From: Actinomycetes bacterium
GTDB lineage: Bacteria > Actinomycetota > CALGFH01
NCBI GenBank assembly: GCA_030146615.1
Contig: JASLBL010000234.1
Coordinates: 1-20,865 of the forward strand
Direction: 5' to 3'
DNA: 20,865 bases
In this document: positions 1 to 6,178 of the stretch, piece after piece
Numbering within the stretch: the first letter of the stretch is position 1
Layout of the letters: each line of letters opens with the position of its first letter
Translations under genes and position numbers: made by a program
The notes under the pieces: generated by a model
Databases searched by the model: none
What the model was told of the DNA's origin: nothing
Seen by the model: the letters and a program-made list of their open reading frames with translations, nothing else

Positions 1-1
1 T

Positions 2-706
2 CAGGTTCCGCTGCTGGCGACCCTGGCCCTGGCCGGGCTCGCCATCTTCGTCATCCGGCCGGTGGCCGTCCGGCTGGTGCTGCGGCTGGGCCGAGCCGGC
101 CTGAGCCGCTATGCCCGCCAGTTCATCGGCTGGTTCGGCCCGCGGGGGCTCAACTCCCTGCTGTTCGCGCTGCTGGTCGTCGCCGAAGGCGTACCCGGGG
201 GCGAGGAGCTGTTTCCCGTCATCGGGGTCGTGGTGCTGGTGTCGGTGATCGCCCACGGGGCCACCGCCACCCCGTTCTCCAGCTGGTACGCCCGCAAGGC
301 CAGCAAGGAGACCCTGGCTGAGGAACGCGCGGGCACGGCGGCCGAGCTGTTCACCCAGAGCCCGGCCGACGTCCCCCGGGTCACCCCGGCCCAGCTCTTC
401 GACCGCCTGCGGGGGACGAACCCGCCTCTGATCCTGGATGTCCGCAGCCGCTCGGAGTACCAGCGCGACGGCGTCCGTATCCCCGGCAGTGTCCGGGTCC
501 TGCCCGACCAGGTGGCCGAGTGGGCGGCCGACCGCCTCCGCGACCAGCCCTACGTGCTGTATTGCACCTGACCGCGGGAGCAGACCAGCGCCCGGGCGGC
601 GCTGCAGCTTCGCCAGCTCGGCTTCCAAGCCGAGGCGCTCCAAGGCGGCCTGAACGCCTGGCGCTCCCAGTACCCGGTCGAATCGACAAGCGACGCCGCC
701 GCATAA
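2..706 (+). CDS. Cation/proton antiporter C-terminus fused to rhodanese domain, with in-frame TGA (candidate selenocysteine); 5' end outside window
   Basis: The reading frame is open from the window edge. It begins with hydrophobic helices and a GWFGPRGLNSLLFALLVV block followed by SVIAHGATA, typical of the last helices of CPA1/NhaP-type Na+/H+ antiporters. A linker leads into a rhodanese domain (ILDVRSRSEY, RIPGS, then YVLYCT). TGA at 569-571 interrupts the frame exactly where homologous YCxCP motifs carry their second Cys. The same frame then continues as PREQTSARAALQLRQLGF and GGLNAWR to TAA at 704-706, which completes the domain without any frameshift. I infer either selenocysteine insertion, giving a full-length membrane transporter with a cytoplasmic selenol/thiol sulfurtransferase domain, or a single nonsense change (TGC to TGA) truncating the protein at 571. 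Codon use after the TGA is still GC-rich at third positions, so the downstream part looks selected. The fusion suggests redox or sulfur control of transport, but that is inference. Confidence 0.75.
586..604 (+). promoter_or_regulatory. Putative bacterial SECIS hairpin downstream of TGA
   Basis: A perfect 7-bp stem (CAGCGCC / GGCGCTG) closes a five-base loop, CGGGC. It begins 14 nt after the TGA, and the loop begins 21 nt after it. Bacterial SECIS elements sit just downstream of the UGA inside the coding sequence, with a small apical loop carrying G in its first positions, and this matches that layout. A weaker lower stem (GAGC/GCTT) may extend it. In GC-rich DNA short hairpins are common, so the element alone is not proof; its position relative to the TGA is what gives it weight. 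Confidence 0.45.
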
Positions 707-812
707 CCGAACCTACATCGCCAAGTCGATAACCTCTGAATGTCAGCTATTGGCGCCAGGCACATCGATGGGACCGCCGGCGTTACAAGGCGCGTGACTG
801 AAGGGTGCAGAC

Positions 813-1781
813 ATGGAGTTGTTCCCACCGATGCCGCTGGCCTCCTGGCAGGACACCAAGCAGACGCTGCATCGGTTCTGCCAGGTCATCGGGAAGATCC
901 GACTGGCCGCCAGCGTGCGGCGCAACCACTGGTGGAACGTGCCGTTCCACATCACCGGCCGGGGCATCACCACCCGGCCCATGGGCCAGGCCGACGACAA
1001 CCCGGTCTCCACCATCGACTTCGACTTCATCGACCACGAGCTGCGCATCCACACCCTGGACGGCCGGGCGGTGACGGTCCCGCTCCAGGGCCAGTCGGTC
1101 GCCTCCTTCTACGACCAGACCCTCCAGGGCCTGGCCGGGCTCGGGATCACGGTGGCGATTGCCCACCCCCACCCGTTCGACCTGCCTGACGCCGACCGAC
1201 CCTTCGCCGACGACACCGAGCACGCCAGCTACGACCCGGCCTGGGCCAGCCGCTACTGGCAGGTCCTCAGCCAGGTCAACCTGGTCCTGGAGGAGTTCGC
1301 GGCCCGGTTCTCGGGCAAGGTCAGCCCGGTGCACCACTTCTGGCACACCTTCGACATCGCCCACACCCGCTACTCCGACCGCCACGTGGACCAGCCGCCC
1401 ACCGCCGACCCGGTGACCCGGGAGGGGTACTCGCGGGAGGTGATCAGCTTCGGCTTCTGGTTCGGCGACGACCGCTTCGCTGCGCCGGCGTTCTACGCCT
1501 ACACCGCCCCGGAGCCGGCTGGCCTGGCCAACCAGCCGCTGCAGCCGGCGGCTGCCTGGTGGGATCCGCGCGACGGCAGCCACCTGGCCGTCCTGCGCTA
1601 CGACGGTGCCCGCGCCAGCGACGACCCACGCGTCACCGTGCTGGACTTCTACGAGAGCGCCTACCAGGCCGGCGCCCGACTGGCCGGCTGGGACATCCGG
1701 CGCCTGGCCTCCCCCGGCGGAATCACCGACCCGCACCTGCGCCGACACCAAGACCAGTCATGGGAGCAGCCACACCAATGA
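813..1781 (+). CDS. DUF5996 family protein
   Basis: The 322-residue protein shows the hallmarks I associate with DUF5996. These are NHWWNVPFHITGRGITT near the N-terminus, TIDFDFIDHELRI, an SVASFY segment, the central GKVSPVHHFWHTFDIAHTR block with SDR following, and a C-terminal REVISFGFWFG followed by FYAYTAPEP. The family is widespread in actinobacteria and some proteobacteria and has no established biochemical role. The His/Trp/Asp-rich central block looks like a possible metal or active site, which is inference only. The ATG at 813 is preceded by GAAGGG at a suitable distance, and no upstream extension keeps homology. It lies 106 bp after the antiporter-rhodanese gene on the same strand. 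Length and motifs indicate an intact gene. Confidence 0.85.
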   Translation: MELFPPMPLASWQDTKQTLHRFCQVIGKIRLAASVRRNHWWNVPFHITGRGITTRPMGQADDNPVSTIDFDFIDHELRIHTLDGRAVTVPLQGQSVASFYDQTLQGLAGLGITVAIAHPHPFDLPDADRPFADDTEHASYDPAWASRYWQVLSQVNLVLEEFAARFSGKVSPVHHFWHTFDIAHTRYSDRHVDQPPTADPVTREGYSREVISFGFWFGDDRFAAPAFYAYTAPEPAGLANQPLQPAAAWWDPRDGSHLAVLRYDGARASDDPRVTVLDFYESAYQAGARLAGWDIRRLASPGGITDPHLRRHQDQSWEQPHQ

Positions 1782-1868
1782 CATCTGACACACGAGGCAT
1801 GGTCGGAGGTTCCACGAAGCCTGACAGAGAGCAGGAACTACCTCAGCTATCGGCCCCGTGACCCGCGA

Positions 1869-1895
1869 CGCCGACATGCCCTAATGGTGTCGGCG
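1869..1895 (+). terminator. Hairpin between DUF5996 and DksA-like genes
   Basis: Eight-base perfect arms (CGCCGACA / TGTCGGCG) flank an 11-base loop, 88 bp after the DUF5996 stop. There is no T-tract, so it could be an actinobacterial-type terminator or a leader structure of the next gene. Confidence 0.3.
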
Positions 1896-1937
1896 AGCTC
1901 GCAAAGTGCACCTTGACCCGGATCCGAGGAGGCATAG

Positions 1938-2441
1938 ATGGACCAGGCCCGGGCGCGAGCCCTGCTCGCCGGCGAGCGAGCCCGGCTCCAGCGGCTGCTG
2001 CAGGCAGAGACCGGCGAACCGCAGGCGGCCGAGCTGGGCGATGAGGTCGACGACGCCGACCGGCGAAACGCCGAACAGACCGGCATGGCCGTCGACCAGC
2101 TCCTGCGAGCCCGGTGGGCGGCGCTGCAGCGAGCCGAGGCCCGGCTGGCCGCCGGCAGCTACGGCCGTTCCGTCCGCACCGGCCAGCCAATCCCCGACGA
2201 GCGGCTGGAGGCCGACCCACTGGCCGAGCTGACCGTCCAGGAAGCGGCCGCCGCCGAGCGCGAGGCACCCCCGGAGGGCGACGACGCGGTCGGGTTGGTG
2301 TCGCCCGGCCATCCCTTCGAGGTGCTCGCCCAGGCCGACATCACCCCAGAGGAGGAGCAGGCCAGCGAGGAGGACGACGACGAGCCTGCCCCCGAGCCAA
2401 GCCTAGGCATCCACCTCGAGCGTGACCACCGCACCCGGTAG
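1938..2441 (+). CDS. DksA/TraR-like protein lacking the zinc cysteines
   Basis: Residues about 1-60 form a charged helical coiled coil (ARALLAGERARLQRLLQAE, then DEVDDADRRNAEQ), as in DksA/TraR proteins. The following GSYGRSVRTGQPIPDERLEA matches the DksA zinc-finger signature (GxYGxCxxCGxPIxxxRLEA), but both Cys positions are Ser/Thr. The second CxxC, usually after P-x-A, reads LTVQEA. All four zinc ligands are therefore gone, and the fold would be held without metal, or the domain has another role. An acidic, Pro/Glu-rich tail of about 60 residues follows. The start at 1938 has a strong AGGAGG at 1926-1931 with 6-nt spacing. Function, by family, would be binding in the RNA polymerase secondary channel, but I cannot assert that for the Cys-less form. 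The last codons overlap an antisense helR-like fragment, so the natural C-terminus may be altered. Confidence 0.75.
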   Translation: MDQARARALLAGERARLQRLLQAETGEPQAAELGDEVDDADRRNAEQTGMAVDQLLRARWAALQRAEARLAAGSYGRSVRTGQPIPDERLEADPLAELTVQEAAAAEREAPPEGDDAVGLVSPGHPFEVLAQADITPEEEQASEEDDDEPAPEPSLGIHLERDHRTR

Positions 2442-2540
2442 CCCGGCCGCCCTCGATCACCAGCACCTCGGGGTGATCGAGCCGGATGATCTCGTCTGCT
2501 CGGCCTGGATCGTCGCCACGATGTCGCGCATCCCGTCACA
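2421..2540 (-). pseudogene. Remnant of HelR/HelD-type RNA polymerase-associated helicase
   Basis: Read on the minus strand just after the rox stop, the sequence gives TGMRDIVATIQAEQ, then with a one-base frame shift EIIRLDHPEVLVIEGG. In HelD/HelR proteins the segment DIVATIQxEQDxxI...VLVxxGGPGTGKT leads into the Walker A motif. Here the bases corresponding to PGTGKTVVALHR are recognisable but scrambled by small indels, and nothing beyond is left. HelR dislodges rifamycins from RNA polymerase and is a known RAE-associated resistance gene in actinomycetes. The fragment is far too short and shifted to be functional. Its position directly downstream of rox supports a former resistance operon. It overlaps the 3' end of the DksA-like gene on the other strand. 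Confidence 0.6.
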
Positions 2541-2571
2541 ACGGCCCACCCTTTCCGGCCAGACTGCGCGT

Positions 2572-3999
2572 TCAGTTGACGGGCGCGCCGAACCACCTGG
2601 GCAGCTGGCTGAGCAGATCCGTCTGATCTTCGCCGACCCACGCCACGTGGCCGTCCGGCCGCAGCAGCGCCGCGGGCACGTCCAGTTCCTCGCTGACGTC
2701 GACGACGTGATCGACCCGATCCGCCCACCCGGCGACCGAGAGCCGGCCGGTCTGGTCGAGCAGCAGTCCGCGACCGCCGTGCATCAGCCCGTAGAGGCGC
2801 TCGCGCTTCAGCGCCACGTCCCGCAGCCGCCGGCCGAGCAGTTCATGGCCCTCGCCGAAGTCGTAGCGGATCCCGATCGCGGTGATCTTCTCGATCAGGT
2901 ACCGGTTCACCTCCTCGAAGTCCATCAGTTCCGACAGCAGCCGGCGCACCGCCTGGGCACCCGGCTCCAGGGACGTCAGCTCGACCAGCGCGCGGGTGTT
3001 GTCCAGCACGTCGGCGGCCACCGGGTGCCGTTCGGTCTGGTAGCTGTCCAGCAGCCCCTCCGGCGCCCAGCCGTTGACCTCGGCGGCCAGTTTCCAGCCC
3101 AGGTTGAATGCGTCCTGAATCCCGAGGTTGAGGCCCTGCCCGCCCAGCGGCGGATGGATGTGCGCCGCGTCGCCGGCCAGCAGCACCAAGCCGACCCGGT
3201 AGCGCTCGGCCAGGCGGGTGGCGTCGCCGAAGCGGGACAGCCAGCGCGGCGAGTGCGCGCCGAAGTCGGTGCCGGCGAACACCCGCAGCTGCTGCTTGAC
3301 CTCCTCGAGGGTCGGCGGGACCGTGCGGTCCTCGGCCACCCCCTCGGCGGGCACGACGACGCGGTACACCCCGTCCCCCAGGGGCCCGGCGCCGAACCCC
3401 TTCTGGGTCTTGCGGACTTCGGCCACCACCGCGGCCAACTCCTCCGGCGGCGCGGTCAGCTCCACCTCGCCCAGCAGCCACTCGACCCTGGCGGACTCGC
3501 CGGGGAAACCGACGCCGAGCAGCTTGCGCACCGTGCTGCGGCCGCCGTCGCAGCCGACGAGGTAGCGCGAGCGCAGCTGCGTGCCGTCGGCCAGCTCGAC
3601 GGTCACCCCGTGGTCGTCCTGGCTCAGCCCGACCAGTTCGCAGCCACGCCGGATCTCGACGCCGAGCTCGGTGGCGTGCTCGGTCAGCAGCCGCTCGGTG
3701 GTGGTCTGCGGGATGCCGAGGATGTACGGATGTGCGGTGTCCAGCCGGTCCGGCGTCGGCTTGTCGATGCCGGCGAAGAAACCACCGACCGGGTACTGCT
3801 GGCCGAGCGGGAGGAACCGCTCCAGCAGGCCGCGCTGGTCCATGACCTCGATGCTGCGCACGTGCAGGCCGAGCGACCGGACAACCCGGGTCGGCTCCGC
3901 CGCCTTCTCCAGCACGACCACGTGCCCGCCGTGCAGCCGCAACTCGCTGGCCAGCATCATGCCGGTCGGTCCGCCGCCGGCAATGATCACGTCAATCAT
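2572..3999 (-). CDS. rox: Rifampicin monooxygenase (FAD-dependent aromatic hydroxylase)
   Basis: The product, 475 residues from MIDVIIAGGGPTG, has the class A flavin monooxygenase motifs in order. These are the GGGPTG dinucleotide fold at residues 8-13, the DG motif GCDGGRSTVRK at about 149-159, and the GD motif LLAGDAAHIHPPLGGQGLN at about 273-291. Length and wording, especially LGLHVRSIEVMDQRGLLERF, match the Rox/Iri rifampicin monooxygenases, which hydroxylate the rifamycin naphthoquinone ring and open the macrocycle using NADPH and O2. I chose 3999 over the in-frame ATG at 4011 because family members begin MIDV and a GGGG stretch sits about 7 nt upstream of 3999, while 4011 has none. An RAE-like element lies 220 bp upstream, and scraps of glycosyltransferase and HelR-like genes flank it. 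Other aromatic hydroxylase substrates remain possible, but the RAE makes rifamycins the best guess. Confidence 0.8.
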   Translation of the reverse strand: MIDVIIAGGGPTGMMLASELRLHGGHVVVLEKAAEPTRVVRSLGLHVRSIEVMDQRGLLERFLPLGQQYPVGGFFAGIDKPTPDRLDTAHPYILGIPQTTTERLLTEHATELGVEIRRGCELVGLSQDDHGVTVELADGTQLRSRYLVGCDGGRSTVRKLLGVGFPGESARVEWLLGEVELTAPPEELAAVVAEVRKTQKGFGAGPLGDGVYRVVVPAEGVAEDRTVPPTLEEVKQQLRVFAGTDFGAHSPRWLSRFGDATRLAERYRVGLVLLAGDAAHIHPPLGGQGLNLGIQDAFNLGWKLAAEVNGWAPEGLLDSYQTERHPVAADVLDNTRALVELTSLEPGAQAVRRLLSELMDFEEVNRYLIEKITAIGIRYDFGEGHELLGRRLRDVALKRERLYGLMHGGRGLLLDQTGRLSVAGWADRVDHVVDVSEELDVPAALLRPDGHVAWVGEDQTDLLSQLPRWFGAPVN

Positions 4000-4011
4000 G
4001 AAAATCCCCAT

Positions 4012-4160
4012 TCAACAAGGTTGCATTTCGGCCAGCTGCTCCGCGCAGTCCGGCGGCGCGCACACCCGCACCTCCGCACCGAGTGCCCGCAACCGCACCG
4101 CGAGTCCCACCGGCGGCTCGACGTCCCGCGAGACCCACACGTCGACAAGAGCACACGTAC
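4012..4160 (-). pseudogene. N-terminal remnant of rifamycin-type glycosyltransferase (GT1 family)
   Basis: Minus-strand translation from 4160 reads VRVLLSTCGSRG. After one missing G (near 4124-4127) it continues in another frame as DVEPPVGLAVRLRALGAEV and RVCAPPDCAEQLAEM, then stops at 4012. This is the N-terminus of GT1 antibiotic glycosyltransferases (MRVLLSTxGSRGDVEPxxxLAxxLRxLGAEVRVCAPPD). The start codon position reads GTA, the frame is broken, and all sequence after about residue 45 is gone, the stop being directly followed by rox. Because an RAE precedes it, the best parallel is the rifamycin glycosyltransferase Rgt. It is clearly non-functional; the fragment now forms the untranslated leader of rox. 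Confidence 0.75.
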
Positions 4161-4203
4161 TTCGTGAATCCCTGATTTCCGCAGGTTCTGGCTTCGCCCG
4201 GAG

Positions 4204-4239
4204 ATTCTGCAACACGACCCGGGTCTTGCCGCAAGCCCC
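4204..4239 (-). promoter_or_regulatory. Rifamycin-associated element (RAE, 4221-4239) with possible -10 box
   Basis: On the minus strand, bases 4239-4221 read GGGGCTTGCGGCAAGACCC. This is the imperfect inverted repeat I know as the RAE, recalled as GGGGCTTGCGGCAAGGCCC, found upstream of rifamycin-inactivating and helR genes in actinobacteria. A CAGAAT hexamer (4209-4204) just downstream could be a -10 box. The element points toward the rgt remnant and rox, so rox is probably rifamycin-inducible. The consensus is quoted from memory, and one base differs from it. Confidence 0.7.
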
Positions 4240-4263
4240 CCGGTGCGCTATAAATTGGGAGTG

Positions 4264-4292
4264 GCAAGGAGCGCGTAACTCCTTGCTTTTTT
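4264..4292 (+). terminator. Rho-independent terminator on plus strand
   Basis: Perfect 8-bp arms (GCAAGGAG / CTCCTTGC) flank a 7-base loop, followed directly by TTTTTTC. The T-tract places it on the plus strand. No intact plus-strand gene lies upstream in this block, so it may be the relic of a lost gene or guard the RAE promoter region from opposing transcription. Confidence 0.65.
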
Positions 4293-4395
4293 CTTTTGCC
4301 GTCCGCTGTGACGGACAACCTCCTCGCGAAGCGGCAGCGCGCCGCGTACGGCGGTACGTCGATCCAGGAGGATCTCCCCTGCACCGCACGCCGTC

Positions 4396-4813
4396 TTAGA
4401 CGTACTCGTCATGGCGGCGAATCCAGAGCTGGAAGCCATCGCCCTCGTCGCGCCCCTTCGGCGCCCGGTCCAGGATCGGGTAGTAGCCCATCAGGAACTC
4501 GACCCCGCGCCATGTGGTCGCATAGGTCTGGTAGACGGCGCCGTCCTGGAGCGTGAAGGCGCTCATCGCCGTGCTTCCGAGAGGTGTGGAGGAGGCGCCG
4601 AAGTCGAATGGGAGCGGCCGTCGAAGAGCTCGGCCAGGGTCCGCGTCCCGTCGTCGGTGTCGAACCGGTACTTCTTGTCGATCGCGACCCAGGGCAGCTC
4701 GCGGCGCTGCGCGCCAGCTCGTCCGCCATCCGGGTGTGCTCCTTCTCGCGCCGGAGCAACTCCTCACGAGCGGCCTGCCACTCCTCACGGCTAACAACCT
4801 TGTGACCTGTCAT
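4396..4813 (-). pseudogene. DUF899 (thioredoxin-like) family protein, internally deleted and frameshifted
   Basis: From the ATG at 4813 the minus strand reads MTGHKVVSREEWQAAREELL, a typical DUF899 start. Near 4706-4713 one C is missing and the frame changes to RELPWVAIDKKYRFDTDDG and TLAELFDGR. Around 4610-4620 the sequence jumps into a third frame with PFDFGASSTPLGSTAMSAF, GAVYQTYATTWRGVEFLMG and the usual C-terminal PKGRDE...WIRRHDEYV. About 100 residues of the core, including the region that would hold the thioredoxin-like fold and Cys motif, are missing between the last two pieces. Both ends of the family are therefore present but the middle is gone. It cannot be functional. It lies upstream of the RAE/rox block on the same strand. 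Confidence 0.8.
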
Positions 4814-4852
4814 CGCGTCTTGTCTCCTTTCCGAGTGCGTTCCAGGCGCTCA

Positions 4853-4958
4853 TGCGATGACCACGAACGTTCACCGGGTTTGGTGCACTAGCAACGCTGA
4901 GGCCACCCCGAACCCAACGTGGCGTGATCAAACCCGGCGAACGTGAGTGGTCACCGCA
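4853..4958. repeat. 106-bp element bounded by 30-bp imperfect inverted repeats
   Basis: Bases 4853-4882 and the reverse complement of 4929-4958 agree at 26 of 30 positions, including an uninterrupted CCGGGTTTG next to the 46-base centre. The right arm abuts the stop codon of the reductase gene at 4959. No protein is encoded. It could be a MITE-like insertion, a long terminator-like hairpin or an IS footprint. I saw no target-site duplication. Confidence 0.6.
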
Positions 4959-5501
4959 CTAGCGGTCGACTGAGTACGCGGACTGAACAAGACCCGCCCC
5001 GAACACCTTGGTCGATTGGTGGATCAGCGGGATGTCGGCGTCGAGGTCGCCGGGGAACGGGATCCCGCTCCCAATCAGGACCGGGACGGTCGTGATCGTG
5101 ATGTCGTCGATCAGGCCAGCCTGCAGGAACTCCCGGATGACCCGCCCTCCGTCGACGTAGACGCTCTTGGTGCCCCGGTCGGCGAGGCTCTTGAGCAGCT
5201 GGTCCAGGTTCCGGTAGACGGTGATGCGCGGGTCGTCGTCGGTGTCCAGCCGGGTGCTGAGTACCGCCACGTGCTTGCCGTGGAACGGCCACTGATCGGT
5301 GCCCAGGCTCAGCCAGTTTCCGTAGGTGACGCGGCCCATCGCGACGGTGTCGATACTGTCGATGAACTCCTGGAACCCATACTCGCCGGCGGCCTCGCCG
5401 CGGCTGGTGAGCCACTCCAGGTCACCGTTGGCACGGGCGATGAACCCGTCCAGGCTGGCGCCGATGAACACATGGCAGGTGAGCGGCCTCTGGTCGGTCA
5501 T
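4959..5501 (-). CDS. RibD C-terminal/dihydrofolate-reductase-family protein
   Basis: The 180-residue protein begins with CHVFIGASLDGFIARANGDL, the N-terminal strand of the RibD_C/DHFR-like family. It carries VAMGRVTYGNW (the M/L-GRxTY motif near residues 55-65) and ends with YVDGGRVIREFLQAGLIDD and TTVPVLIGSGIPFPG, which form the NADPH-binding and dimer core. Family members (for example B. subtilis YyaP/YwjB) are predicted NAD(P)H reductases of unknown substrate. The protein is full length. Upstream of the ATG at 5501 only a weak GAGAGCGGGG is visible. It is the last gene of a minus-strand row that includes a second family member 83 bp upstream, and a 106-bp inverted-repeat element touches its stop codon. 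Confidence 0.85.
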   Translation of the reverse strand: MTDQRPLTCHVFIGASLDGFIARANGDLEWLTSRGEAAGEYGFQEFIDSIDTVAMGRVTYGNWLSLGTDQWPFHGKHVAVLSTRLDTDDDPRITVYRNLDQLLKSLADRGTKSVYVDGGRVIREFLQAGLIDDITITTVPVLIGSGIPFPGDLDADIPLIHQSTKVFGAGLVQSAYSVDR

Positions 5502-5584
5502 GACATACCCCGCTCTCAGTGTGAGGGTGCGTTCGCGGACCCATCACAGACCGGGCCCGGCGGTGACGATCACCAGGGTCGCCC

Positions 5585-6178
5585 TCAGCCCTCGGCGACC
5601 GCGTACGTCGCGAGAATTGCGCCGGTGGTCGTCACCTTGCTATCTACGAGCCGGAGTGGCCTGCGCGCACCGTCATCGCGGAAGATCCGCTTGCCACCGT
5701 CGACCAGAAGCGGATCGATCATCACCCGGAACTCGTCGACCAGGCCGTGCTCGATCAGCGTGTAAGCCAACTCGCTGCTGCCGATCACGTGGAGGTCGTC
5801 GCCATCCTCCTGCTTCAGGCCGGCGACAGCCGCAGCGACATCGCCTTGGAGCACCGTCGAGTTCTGCCACGGGAGCGGCCCGCTGAGCGTCCTCGACGCC
5901 ACGTACTTCGGCTTGGTGTTCAGCGGCTGGGCGACAGGTTGCTCCTCCTCGGACGCATTCGGCCAGTAGGCCGCGAGGCTCTCGTAGGTGCGGCGCCCGA
6001 ACAGGAAGCCACCCGCCTTGGCGTAGCCCTCGAGCACCCATTCCCGGGAGAGATCGTCGAAGTAGGGCAGGTGCCAGCCGCCGTGCTGGAAGCCGCCGGT
6101 GGTGTCCTCATCGGCGGCGCCGGGCGCCTGCACGACCCCATCGAGGGTCATCCATTCGTTGACGATCACCTTGCGCAT
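5585..6178 (-). CDS. Second RibD C-terminal/dihydrofolate-reductase-family protein
   Basis: The 197-residue protein starts MRKVIVNEWMTLDGVVQAPG and contains FLFGRRTYESLAAYWP (the GRxTYE motif near residue 60) and LHVIGSSELAYTLIEHGLVD, followed by DPLLVDGGKRIF. These match the DHFR/RibD_C reductase family, probably NADPH-dependent with an unknown substrate. It differs clearly from its neighbour at 4959, so this is not a recent duplication. A good AAGGAG sits 6 nt before the ATG at 6178. The start lies 71 nt inside the preceding membrane-protein gene, which suggests translational coupling. The gene looks intact. Confidence 0.85.
   Translation of the reverse strand: MRKVIVNEWMTLDGVVQAPGAADEDTTGGFQHGGWHLPYFDDLSREWVLEGYAKAGGFLFGRRTYESLAAYWPNASEEEQPVAQPLNTKPKYVASRTLSGPLPWQNSTVLQGDVAAAVAGLKQEDGDDLHVIGSSELAYTLIEHGLVDEFRVMIDPLLVDGGKRIFRDDGARRPLRLVDSKVTTTGAILATYAVAEG

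Noticed and set aside
783..1751. 322-codon minus-strand frame opposite DUF5996
   Set aside because: Shadow frame; the plus-strand DUF5996 motifs and ribosome site are convincing.
2452..2481. 10-bp inverted repeat between the DksA-like gene and rox, first read as a bidirectional terminator
   Set aside because: Both arms fall inside the helR-like coding remnant (RLDHP and VLVIEG codons), so it is better explained as chance within that sequence; terminator function not excluded.
2422..4167. Long plus-strand open frame of 581 codons opposite rox
   Set aside because: It is the antisense shadow of rox: no family motifs, unusual composition (Gln/His/Pro rich) and no ribosome site.
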